Assembly: GCA_020628645.1 (NCBI GenBank)
Contig: JAHDES010000018.1
Location: forward strand, 1 to 64,000
Source of the DNA: Saprospiraceae bacterium
GTDB lineage: Bacteria; Bacteroidota; Bacteroidia; Chitinophagales; Saprospiraceae
Direction: 5' to 3'
Length of the DNA stretch: 64,000 nucleotides
Shown here: piece after piece, positions 18,818 to 27,100 of the stretch
Numbering within the stretch: position 1 is the stretch's first letter
Layout: each line of letters opens with the position of its first letter
The notes under the pieces: generated by a model
Databases searched by the model: none
The model's input: the letters and a program-made list of their open reading frames with translations, nothing else
Told to the model about the DNA's origin: nothing
Made by a program: the position numbers and the translations under genes

Positions 18818-20282
18818 TTCTTCAAAATATAATATCTCAAATTTATTAATGAAGTGGTTGAGTAAAACGACTTCAAAAGAGGAAGATATGCAACTAAAGC
18901 AACTCGCCAAAGATGATGCTTTTTTGAAGGATGCTATGGATGCTTATAAAGCTAACAACGGAACCCATGTAGAAGATATAGCGCGTATCCGTAAAAATAT
19001 TAGATCAAAATATGCTCCTCAAGAAGAAGAAAAAACAGTTTTCCCAATTTATAGAATAGCGGCGAGTGTTGCTATTTTATTGGTGGCAGGAGGATTGATT
19101 TGGTATGCTAATAATTCTTTTCAATCTTCTTCTTTAGCAGAACAACAAGCCCCTATTTTAGAAAAATCATTACCTGAGACCGCGTCATCTCAAGGAAGAA
19201 AAGGAGAAGAAGTAGAAGATGTCAGTGTGGATATTTCCAATACTACAAATGAAGCAATCGTTGAAGAAAAGGAAGAAGTGGAATTTACCATTACAGTAGA
19301 TAATAATCCACCTATCAAAACTCCACCAGATATCAATATTTTGGATTATATCCCTAAAGATTTGACTTTAAATGATGGTAATTCTACTATTGCACAAGAA
19401 GAAAATATGACTACTACAGCAGCGTCTTCCAGTACAGTTCCTTCTATTCCAGAAACAAGTCCGTCTATAATTGAAAGCTTAAACGAACCCGAGGTTATTG
19501 AAGAGGAAAATAGGGATGATGCTATCATTATCGCTTCATCTGCCACAGAAGAAGCAATTCCTGCTGCTCCAACTACTGCTGATGTTGTAGAAGCAGAGAT
19601 GGATGTTGAATCTGTAATAGCTGAAAATGAGGTTCTGGCAATGGAGTCTAGCCCAGCCCTTGATAGGTCAATTCATACGATTGAAGGACGTGTAGTGAAT
19701 GAGACTGGAGAGCCTTTAATTGGGGCTAATATTAGTCACGAAGCTTCTGTTACGCAAGCGATGACAGATTTTGATGGTAATTTTAAGATAGAAGTAAATA
19801 ATTTAGATTATCCTATACAAGTCAATTATGTAGGATATAATAATGATTTTGTTGCGATAGATACTGCTCAACCCATGCTGATTCAATTGCAAGAGAGCGG
19901 AGAATTAGCTGATGCATTAGTTACTGCTGGGAACATAGTTGCTAAAAAAAGAGATAATGGAGCGAAAGAATTGGTAGATGATAGCACGATAGCACCAGAA
20001 GAAGGGTTTACTTTTTATTCTAATTATATCAATAAGAATATGAACTATCCTCAAAACGCCTTTGAATCCAATATTGAAGGAAAAGTAGTGCTACAATTTG
20101 ATATCAATGGAAATGGCGTTCCTGTAAATATAAAAATTCAACGTTCATTGGGATATGGCTGTGATGAAGAAGCTATTCGTTTATTAGAAGATGGCCCAAA
20201 GTGGCGCGGAGATACTTCCAAAAAGAAGGCGTCTTATACCGTCAAATTTAAAAAGAAGAAAAAGAAAAAAGACAAAGAATAA
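18810..20282 (+). CDS. anti-sigma-like membrane protein with CarboxypepD_reg and TonB C-terminal domains
   Basis: A 490-residue membrane protein. The frame is open from a TTG at 18798, but the ATG at 18810, which overlaps the sigma stop, is the better start. Domain order: a short cytoplasmic helical head (about 1-75), probably binding the sigma factor; one transmembrane helix (about 84-103); a long acidic, Ser/Thr/Pro-rich periplasmic linker (about 110-285); a carboxypeptidase-regulatory-like beta sandwich (about 290-355, IEGRVVNETGEPLIGANI, then TDFDGNFKIEV); and a TonB C-terminal domain (about 400-475, GKVVLQFDINGNG then GYGCDEEAIRLLEDGPKW). It ends in a Lys tract. Known relatives suggest it connects envelope signals to the ECF sigma factor. 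Confidence 0.87.
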   Translation: MDNSSKYNISNLLMKWLSKTTSKEEDMQLKQLAKDDAFLKDAMDAYKANNGTHVEDIARIRKNIRSKYAPQEEEKTVFPIYRIAASVAILLVAGGLIWYANNSFQSSSLAEQQAPILEKSLPETASSQGRKGEEVEDVSVDISNTTNEAIVEEKEEVEFTITVDNNPPIKTPPDINILDYIPKDLTLNDGNSTIAQEENMTTTAASSSTVPSIPETSPSIIESLNEPEVIEEENRDDAIIIASSATEEAIPAAPTTADVVEAEMDVESVIAENEVLAMESSPALDRSIHTIEGRVVNETGEPLIGANISHEASVTQAMTDFDGNFKIEVNNLDYPIQVNYVGYNNDFVAIDTAQPMLIQLQESGELADALVTAGNIVAKKRDNGAKELVDDSTIAPEEGFTFYSNYINKNMNYPQNAFESNIEGKVVLQFDINGNGVPVNIKIQRSLGYGCDEEAIRLLEDGPKWRGDTSKKKASYTVKFKKKKKKKDKE

Positions 20283-20312
20283 TATCGCTATACTCCTTAC
20301 CTTTATGCTTCA

Positions 20313-22064
20313 ATGAAGCGACTTTTTCAATATCTTAAAAAGTATCGAACTATTTTCTACAGAGCATCTGTAGTGAGTATCATTCATAAGTTGTTTGATA
20401 TGATGCCTCCTTTTCTGACGGGCTGGTTGATTGATAGTGTGAGTGGAAATATTCCCATGTGGATTTCTCAAGGTGTAGGAATAACAGATGTATTTTCTAT
20501 TGTTATTTTTTTAGCAGTATTGACCTTTGTGATTTTTGGTTTTGAAAGTTTAACAGAATGGTTATACAAACGAGATTTTATGCGTTTGGCACAGCATGCA
20601 CAACATGATTTGCGCGTTCATACGTATACGGTGATGCAAGATCGAGAATTGGCATTTTTTGAGGAACAGCGTACAGGAAATTTAATGTCCATCTTAAATA
20701 ATGATGTGAATCAATTAGAGCGATTTTTGAATTATAGCTTTAATGATATTCTTCAAATGATCGTTTTGTTTCTTTTTGCTGGCTGGTCCTTGTGTCAAGT
20801 GTCATTATTATTAGGTATGATTACGATGTTGCCTATTCCATTTATTATTTTAGGGAGTATTTATTATCAAGGGAAAATAGCTCCCCATTATAAACGAATT
20901 CGAGAAGCAGTAGGTACGTTAAGTAATCGACTAGAAAATAATATTTCTGGGATTCAAGTCATTAAAAGTTTTGGAGCAGAAGCATTTGAACAAGCAAGAG
21001 TCCAGGAAGAATCTTCGCATTATCGCGATATGAATTTTGCTGCCATTGGGTGGAGTAGTGCTTATATTCCTATCATTCGAATGTTTATTGCTGTAGGATT
21101 TACATTGACCTTATTAATTGGTGCAAAATGGGTCTTAGAAGGACATCCAACTTTCACACTAGGAAGTTTAGCCTTTTTTGCTATGATGTCGCAACGTTTG
21201 CTCTGGCCCATAACGCGATTGGGTTCATTAGTGGATGATTATGAACGGGCAAAAGCATCCATCAAGCGTGTTTTTGGACTTTTAGATACTCCCAAACAAC
21301 TTCCTGTACAAACCAATCCACAAAAACCTACTGTTCATCAAGGTATTATAGAATTAGATCAGGTGAGTTTTCATTATAAAAATGAACAAGCTATTTTACA
21401 GAATATTAGTACCATTTTTGAAGCTGGTAAACGAACGGGAATAGTAGGTACAACAGGGGCAGGCAAAACAACTTTAATCAAACTCTTACTTCGTTTTTAT
21501 GATGTCAAAAGTGGCACAATATCCTTAAATAATGTTGACCTTAAAGCTTTATCCTTATCTTACATTCGACAACAAATTGCTTTGGTGAGTCAAGATGTTT
21601 ATTTATTTCATGGAACCATTTATGAAAATATCGCTTACGGCGTATCTAATTGTTCCTTAGAAAAAGTAGTGGAAGTGGCGAAACAAGCGCAATTACATAA
21701 ATTTGTGATGAGCTTAAACGAAGGCTATGATAGTTGGGTAGGGGAGCGTGGCATTAAATTATCGGGTGGTCAACGACAAAGATTGAGTATCGCAAGAGCC
21801 ATTCTAAAAAATGCCCCCATTCTTATCTTAGATGAAGCCACCAGTGCCGTAGATACTGAAACAGAAGCCCTCATCCAACAACAATTAAAACAACTCACCC
21901 AAAATAAAACAGCCATCATTATTGCACATCGTTTATCCACTATTCGGGATTGTGATAACATCCTCGTTTTAGAGCATGGTCAAATCCTAGAACAAGGAAC
22001 ACATCCTCAATTACTTCAAAAAGGCGGCAAATATGCAGATTTGTGGGGCATGCAATTGAGTTAG
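20313..22064 (+). CDS. MsbA-like ABC transporter, fused permease and ATPase
   Basis: A 583-residue half-transporter that should work as a homodimer exporting a lipid, drug or similar amphiphile. Residues about 1-320 form the six-helix ABC-exporter membrane domain. The nucleotide-binding domain has Walker A GTTGAGKTT (379-387), signature LSGGQ (483-487), Walker B ending in Asp507-Glu508 with DEATSAVD, and the switch IAHRL. All catalytic residues are intact. It starts 30 bases after the TonB-type anti-sigma gene with no terminator between, so it may be the third member of that operon. A hairpin terminator at 22146-22173 follows. The substrate cannot be assigned. Confidence 0.92.
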   Translation: MKRLFQYLKKYRTIFYRASVVSIIHKLFDMMPPFLTGWLIDSVSGNIPMWISQGVGITDVFSIVIFLAVLTFVIFGFESLTEWLYKRDFMRLAQHAQHDLRVHTYTVMQDRELAFFEEQRTGNLMSILNNDVNQLERFLNYSFNDILQMIVLFLFAGWSLCQVSLLLGMITMLPIPFIILGSIYYQGKIAPHYKRIREAVGTLSNRLENNISGIQVIKSFGAEAFEQARVQEESSHYRDMNFAAIGWSSAYIPIIRMFIAVGFTLTLLIGAKWVLEGHPTFTLGSLAFFAMMSQRLLWPITRLGSLVDDYERAKASIKRVFGLLDTPKQLPVQTNPQKPTVHQGIIELDQVSFHYKNEQAILQNISTIFEAGKRTGIVGTTGAGKTTLIKLLLRFYDVKSGTISLNNVDLKALSLSYIRQQIALVSQDVYLFHGTIYENIAYGVSNCSLEKVVEVAKQAQLHKFVMSLNEGYDSWVGERGIKLSGGQRQRLSIARAILKNAPILILDEATSAVDTETEALIQQQLKQLTQNKTAIIIAHRLSTIRDCDNILVLEHGQILEQGTHPQLLQKGGKYADLWGMQLS

Positions 22065-22105
22065 GATTATATTTGATTTTAAATTGCGATTTTACTCCGA
22101 AAGTA

Positions 22106-22135
22106 GTCGTGCCACGACGTCAATCGGGGCACGAC
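22106..22135. repeat. GTCGTGCCACGAC hairpin element
   Basis: The 13-mer GTCGTGCCACGAC at 22106-22118 is itself nearly palindromic, and its first half also pairs with GGCACGAC at 22128-22135. The identical 13-mer occurs at 40883-40895, also intergenic and just past the end of a gene. Confidence 0.55.
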
Positions 22136-22145
22136 CTGCACGCAT

Positions 22146-22173
22146 AAAAAAAAGCGACTCACTAGAGTCGCTT
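22146..22173 (-). terminator. bidirectional hairpin terminator
   Basis: AAGCGACTC-ACTA-GAGTCGCTT (22152-22173) has an 8-base A-run at 22146-22153, which is a U-run for minus-strand transcripts coming from the 22366-24843 gene. Plus-strand transcripts from the ABC transporter would meet the same hairpin with a weaker CTTCTTGTT tail. Confidence 0.75.
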
Positions 22174-22365
22174 CTTGTTGTCATACTGTAAGAAATCTAA
22201 GAATTATATTTTAAAATCGAGGGGTAATATTTAGTAGTGCTACTTAAAAATTTTGTTTTGATTTCTAGTAATCCGTAAATTATTAAACGCATTTGAAGTG
22301 AACCATTAAGTTTTATAATTTACGTCCGAAATAAAAACTTCATTTTTCAGCAAAATATAACTCGA

Positions 22366-24843
22366 TTATAACTTTTGTATTTGTACTTTTTGAGTAATGA
22401 GACCCAATTCCGTTTGCACGCGCAAGATATAAATTCCTGTTGGTAAATCATACAATTGTACTGCAACATTTTTACCTTTCAAGGATTTTGTTTGTCGTAC
22501 AAGATGACCAGTCGTTGTATACAATTGATAGGATTGTAGGGCATTATCGCCATTAAGATGAAGATTCAATAAACCTTCTGTTGGATTTGGATACACCCGT
22601 AAATCTTCATTTTGTAGACCCGTCGCATCTTCTCCATATGCTATCTCAAAAGAAGTCCCATATTCAGGAAGCTGGATATAATTCATCTGCCCATCAAAAC
22701 CTAGGATGGTATGTAAGGATATAGCGTTACTATTAGCTAGGCGATAAGCTTTATCACGACCTTCAACATCATCTTCAACAATAAACTCCAATTTACCAAT
22801 ATCGCCATATCCACTGGCAGAATAGCCACTGGTACGAGATAAACCTATATCCATACGCCCTACAAATGGTTCTTTGACCATAGAAATGGTGGGGGAATTG
22901 ATGGTAAACCAACTATCATTATAAAATTCCACCTGCATACTTCCAGCTTCTACTTTGGTATAATCATAATCAAACGAGAAGGTCAAACCATAAATATCAT
23001 AAGCTGGATTGGCAGATTTTCCTAATTTGATATTGTATTCAACTAAATCTCCAGGAAAGAAAGGAGGCGTAGAAATCAACTCTAGGTATATTGGATAATT
23101 CTTTTCAAATGGATTATATTCTGGTGTTAAACTATGCGTTAGATAATAACAAGCATCCATAGCATTCAAATCAACATATTCTACGGTACCATTGCCATCC
23201 ATATCAGAATATTTGGTATCAACTCCATTGGAAGGCGTATAAGGTAACCATTCGTCTGAATATTGTCCATACCATAGCACACTTGCATTAGGACGAGAAT
23301 AACCTACATCACCAAAGTTAGCTCCCACGAATAGCAAATCAATCATATTGACCACCCCATCATTATTTCCATCACCGGGCCATACACAATCATCATCAAC
23401 ACAAATATCACTATTTGGAATACCTAAATCCTTGACTTCCATGACAATCTTAGTCAGTTGACATTGTTGGTTGGTGGTAACACAATAGAGTACCTCAAAT
23501 TGATCAATACCCACAAAATCAACATCTGGGGTGTAGATAACAAGATTATGTCCAGCCACTTGATGGCCATAGATAAGTGTATCTATATCTCCTGGATAGA
23601 AATTAACCACTCCATGTTGTGCTTGAGCAGCAATACTAAAGCTAAAGTCTTCTATTGGAATATTATAATAAATGGGTTTCGGTACATTTTTTAAAGTAGA
23701 AAGATTGAATTCAGAAGCAGAAGGATTTTGATTAGCAACCGTAACAAATACCGTAGCCGTTTCTTGAACGCCACTCGTTACATTAATTTTATAAGTAAAA
23801 GAGGTAACCCCCTCATAAGCAGCATTTGGCGTAAATCGTAAGATTTTTGCACTTATTTTTTCTACGAGTCCGTGAGGTGATTGAGTAAAACCAACGATTC
23901 CATAATCGCCAATATCATTATTGGAGACATCAATATCTACAGGTGTATTAACAGGCGTATGGGCATAATCATCAAATGCAACTCCATTTGCAAAAAGATC
24001 ACTAATAACATCAATGATGAAGATCTTTCTAAATTCTGTTCCTTGATCTATACGTTTCAATGTAAACTCATCCAGACCAATAAAGTCAGTATTGGGCTCG
24101 TATTCAACCAAATTACTATTTGAAAAAGCAGCAGACCCATTAGATGGCGCAACTTCTACTTCAAAATCATCATAACTTAATGGAATAGGAATAATAGTGT
24201 TTTTAACTGAAGAAAGGAATACCGTATCGTATTGTGGTGGTTGATCTGTACCGATTACACTTATAGTAACGGTTCCAGTTTCGCAGGTATTTATATCATC
24301 ACATACAATATAATTAAGTGTAGCGATCCCTTCAAAGCCTGTTTCAGGTATAAATAAGAGTGTAGAAGGAGATTCTATTATAGCAAAGCCATTTTGAACC
24401 AATGGAATACCCGTTAAATTTAATACGCCTCTACTAGCGTAGTCATTATCTGTAACATTTATACTGATGGGAGTATTCTCACTAGTGGTCGCATAATCAC
24501 TTTCTGTTGTTACCTTTGATGGAATAACAGAAATTTCAACTCCTTTTGTAGAAGGTGAAAAATTCTCAAAATATTCAATCACTAGTGTATCTAATCCAAT
24601 ATAGCCAAAATAAGGCGTATAAATAATTTCAAACTCATTTTGAGGATGACTTACAATTTGGATAGTACCATGACTGGCAGATACATCATTTTGAGTGATA
24701 GGTACAGGAAATGAATTGATAGAATAGGGAAGTGATTCACCTGAAATGACTTCATATGATTCCAACTGAGCATTGACCATCAAGGGAATACTCAATAAGA
24801 AGATAAGTCCGTATAGTTTGAGAAATGTATTAGATACATTCAT
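22366..24843 (-). CDS. large T9SS-sorted surface protein with Ig-like repeats and a dockerin-like module
   Basis: An 825-residue secreted protein. Residues 1-26 are a signal peptide. Residues about 27-470 are successive Ig/cadherin-like beta domains of the 'VTDND' type, seen as repeated segments such as INVTDNDYA, IDVSNNDIG and GFEGIATLNYIV. Residues about 485-580 hold a pair of dockerin/EF-hand-like loops: WPGDGNNDGVVNMIDLL and DMDGNGTVEYVDLN. A cohesin-like beta sandwich follows (about 585-730). The C-terminal 75 residues are a type A T9SS signal (VYPNPTEGLLNL, then LPTGIYILRV). The protein should be displayed or released at the cell surface. The same loop/sandwich module occurs in the protein at 36643-39174. 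Confidence 0.88.
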   Translation of the reverse strand: MNVSNTFLKLYGLIFLLSIPLMVNAQLESYEVISGESLPYSINSFPVPITQNDVSASHGTIQIVSHPQNEFEIIYTPYFGYIGLDTLVIEYFENFSPSTKGVEISVIPSKVTTESDYATTSENTPISINVTDNDYASRGVLNLTGIPLVQNGFAIIESPSTLLFIPETGFEGIATLNYIVCDDINTCETGTVTISVIGTDQPPQYDTVFLSSVKNTIIPIPLSYDDFEVEVAPSNGSAAFSNSNLVEYEPNTDFIGLDEFTLKRIDQGTEFRKIFIIDVISDLFANGVAFDDYAHTPVNTPVDIDVSNNDIGDYGIVGFTQSPHGLVEKISAKILRFTPNAAYEGVTSFTYKINVTSGVQETATVFVTVANQNPSASEFNLSTLKNVPKPIYYNIPIEDFSFSIAAQAQHGVVNFYPGDIDTLIYGHQVAGHNLVIYTPDVDFVGIDQFEVLYCVTTNQQCQLTKIVMEVKDLGIPNSDICVDDDCVWPGDGNNDGVVNMIDLLFVGANFGDVGYSRPNASVLWYGQYSDEWLPYTPSNGVDTKYSDMDGNGTVEYVDLNAMDACYYLTHSLTPEYNPFEKNYPIYLELISTPPFFPGDLVEYNIKLGKSANPAYDIYGLTFSFDYDYTKVEAGSMQVEFYNDSWFTINSPTISMVKEPFVGRMDIGLSRTSGYSASGYGDIGKLEFIVEDDVEGRDKAYRLANSNAISLHTILGFDGQMNYIQLPEYGTSFEIAYGEDATGLQNEDLRVYPNPTEGLLNLHLNGDNALQSYQLYTTTGHLVRQTKSLKGKNVAVQLYDLPTGIYILRVQTELGLITQKVQIQKL

Positions 24844-25279
24844 GGCTCAAGGATTTAGGCATTCTTAGTTAATTCTTACAGTTTCTTTTGCTGAGCTATT
24901 ATTGCTCTTTGATTTGATTTCTACTATAAAGCTACATGAAGCTTTACAAGGATTCAACGACAAAATATCGTCATTGTGGTGTTTTTTTATGCTAAATCTC
25001 GATTGACGTTGGGTATAATTTATTGATAGTAAACGTACTATTTGTTAAAATTATATTTAATATTTATCTATTTGTGAAAAATAAAAATTTAGTCTTGAAA
25101 AACATTTTTCAAATAAGTAACGTTATTTTCGCATAAAAAGATGCTAACTGTTACATATTTCCTGCAATATAATAAAAATATTTGGATATATAAGAATTTA
25201 TTATCTTTAATTTTATTTAGGGTGTTTAGTCCTAAGTCTAAAAGCGAAGCGGTCAAATAGTCCTACATCTAAAAAAACT
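24844..25279. other. divergent intergenic region without a gene
   Basis: A 436-base AT-rich gap between divergent gene starts. It holds small inverted repeats, for example TTGAAAAA-CA-TTTTTCAA at 25095-25112, and no ORF. It should contain promoters for both neighbours, but I could not pick a TAnnTTTG box with confidence. Confidence 0.45.
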
Positions 25280-26710
25280 ATGCCATTACCGAATAATAAG
25301 TTATTCTCCATATTAAGTCGATTTAGCAAGATTGAGTTGAATCGCTTTAAGAAGTATTTGTTGTCTCCTTATTTCAATAAAAATGAAACCTTAATTCAGC
25401 TATTTTATCAAATAGAAAAACGCCTGTTGTCTAAAAAAGAAGTCAATTATGACAAAGAGAAAATTTGGACGATAATTTTAGGGAAAGAAAAATATGATGA
25501 TGTTCGCTTTCGAAAATTCAATTCGGATTTATTAAAATTAGTAGAAGGATTTTTAGCACAAGAAATCTATGAACGTAATCCTTTGCACCAAGCCAGTTAC
25601 TTAATCGAGGCAGTAGGCGATAAGAAACTAGACAAATTGTATAATTCCACCATGAGTACGGCTCGTCGCTTATCAGAACGACAATTGTATAAACCAGCCA
25701 CCTATTATTTTTACCAATACCTCATAGAACGAAATTATTATGAGTTAACAGACTTTGACTTAAATCGGGGTAGTGTTACTAATGTCGATAAAATTATTAA
25801 TAATCTGGATTACTTTTATTTAGCAGAGAAACTACGTTATTATTGTGAAACCCTAAGCCGTAGAAATGTAATTTCCTACGAATATGAAATTATATTTATT
25901 GATGAAATCGTACAGCATATTAAACAATATGGTTATGATGATCTTCCTCCAGTTGCTATTTATTACCAAATGTTTTTGACGCAAACAGATCCAGAAAATG
26001 AAGAACATTATTATAAATTAAAGGATTTACTGAATAAACATTGGCAGATGTTTCCTATCGAAGAAACAAAATCAATGTATACTAATTGCATAAATTATTG
26101 TATTAAGAAAATCAATGTAGGAAATTTGAATTTTCATGATGAGTTTTTAAATATTAATGAAAATTTATTGGAGAGAGGCATAATAGGTCAAGGAGAATTA
26201 TCACCTTGGCGATTTAAAAATATTATAACAGTTGCACTTAAAAGGGGGAATTATAATTGGACAGCAGAATTTATTCATAATTATATTTCAAAAATACCTG
26301 ATTCATATAGGGAAAATGCTTTATCTTTTAATTTAGCTCAGTTGTATTTTTATCAAAAAAACTATGATAAGGTCATTGAAATGTTACGAAATGTAGAATA
26401 TGAAGATTTCACTTATAATCTAAATTCTAAGCAATATCTCTTAAGAACCTATTATGAAATAGATGAAATAGAACCTCTGTATTCTCTACTTGACAGTTTT
26501 CGAGTTTATTTAAAACGTAATAATAAATTAGCAAATGACAGAAAAAAAAGATATTTGAATCTTATTTCATTTACAAAAAGGTTAACTAAAGTTATGCCAG
26601 GAGAAAATAAGGTGTTAGAAAAAATAAAATTTGATTTATCTAATATTAATGGTGTAGTAAATGAAAAATGGCTACGCGAAAAAATCGCCGAACTAGAAGA
26701 ACGGATATAA
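25280..26710 (+). CDS. orphan helical-repeat protein, copy 1 of 2
   Basis: A 476-residue cytoplasmic protein (no signal peptide or membrane helix) of a family I do not recognise by name. It is a clear paralogue of the protein at 39346-40791: both are about 480 residues and share an N-terminal pattern (ELNRFKKYLLSPYFN here), a central YYQMFL tract and a conserved C-terminal block with RFKNIITVALKRG, WTAEFIHNYI and RENALSFNLAQLYFYQKNYD (about residues 315-370). The repeated Tyr/Leu-rich helix pairs look like TPR or similar solenoid repeats, so a scaffold or interaction role is possible. No catalytic motif is visible. It is followed by a short palindrome pair at 26724-26808. Confidence 0.75.
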   Translation: MPLPNNKLFSILSRFSKIELNRFKKYLLSPYFNKNETLIQLFYQIEKRLLSKKEVNYDKEKIWTIILGKEKYDDVRFRKFNSDLLKLVEGFLAQEIYERNPLHQASYLIEAVGDKKLDKLYNSTMSTARRLSERQLYKPATYYFYQYLIERNYYELTDFDLNRGSVTNVDKIINNLDYFYLAEKLRYYCETLSRRNVISYEYEIIFIDEIVQHIKQYGYDDLPPVAIYYQMFLTQTDPENEEHYYKLKDLLNKHWQMFPIEETKSMYTNCINYCIKKINVGNLNFHDEFLNINENLLERGIIGQGELSPWRFKNIITVALKRGNYNWTAEFIHNYISKIPDSYRENALSFNLAQLYFYQKNYDKVIEMLRNVEYEDFTYNLNSKQYLLRTYYEIDEIEPLYSLLDSFRVYLKRNNKLANDRKKRYLNLISFTKRLTKVMPGENKVLEKIKFDLSNINGVVNEKWLREKIAELEERI

Positions 26711-26723
26711 AGGCTCAGCTGAT

Positions 26724-26808
26724 CTCCCAGCCTCCAAAGGAGGAGCATCCGCCCGCATTTATGGAAAATGTTGCATTGCTACTCTCCAGCCTCCAAAGGA
26801 GGGGCATC
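26724..26808. repeat. two copies of a palindromic CCTCCAAAGGAGG repeat
   Basis: CAGCCTCCAAAGGAGG followed by (A/G)GCATC occurs at 26724-26749 and again, one base different upstream, at 26782-26808. Each core is a 5-bp stem, CCTCC-AAA-GGAGG. The copies start 14 bases after the stop of the orphan helical-repeat gene. Confidence 0.7.
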
Positions 26809-27100
26809 TACCTGTTTTTTTGATTTAATGTAGCTTATTTTTCGGTTATAAATTGGTCTTTTTTCCTTTTTTCTTTTGGCGTAAAATAGTCCCTTTTTTA
26901 AGGATATTCACAAAAAAAATAGCCCCTTTCCATTTATTGCTCACATTTTGTTATTTTTGAGCTGGAAAACGATATACTTATACCGACTTTAAATAAAATC
27001 GTTGTTAATGATGACTTTCTAAGTCATTTTCAAAGTACGGTATTATACGTTTTGATATGATGCTCAGCATCATTCATTTCATTTCGTATAAACTTTATTC
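26809..27100. other. leader region of the ABC exporter operon with two hairpins
   Basis: The rest of the 390-base gap after 26710. It contains ATGACTT-TCT-AAGTCAT (27011-27027) and ATGATGCT-C-AGCATCAT (27057-27073), the latter ending 27 bases before the ABC exporter ATG, where it could affect translation. No ORF longer than 20 codons is convincing. Confidence 0.5.

Noticed and set aside
22366-24843. Cellulosomal scaffoldin or true dockerin/cohesin system
   Set aside because: No carbohydrate-active enzyme is nearby, and the loops and sandwich only resemble those domains; the call is kept at 'like'.
26724-26808. Possible CRISPR-like repeats
   Set aside because: Only two copies, with a palindromic core and no third unit, no cas genes and no regular spacer series.
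26761-26823. 20-codon ATG frame over the second CCTCCAAAGGAGG copy
   Set aside because: It is composed mostly of the repeat itself and ends in a T-rich stretch; no support for translation.
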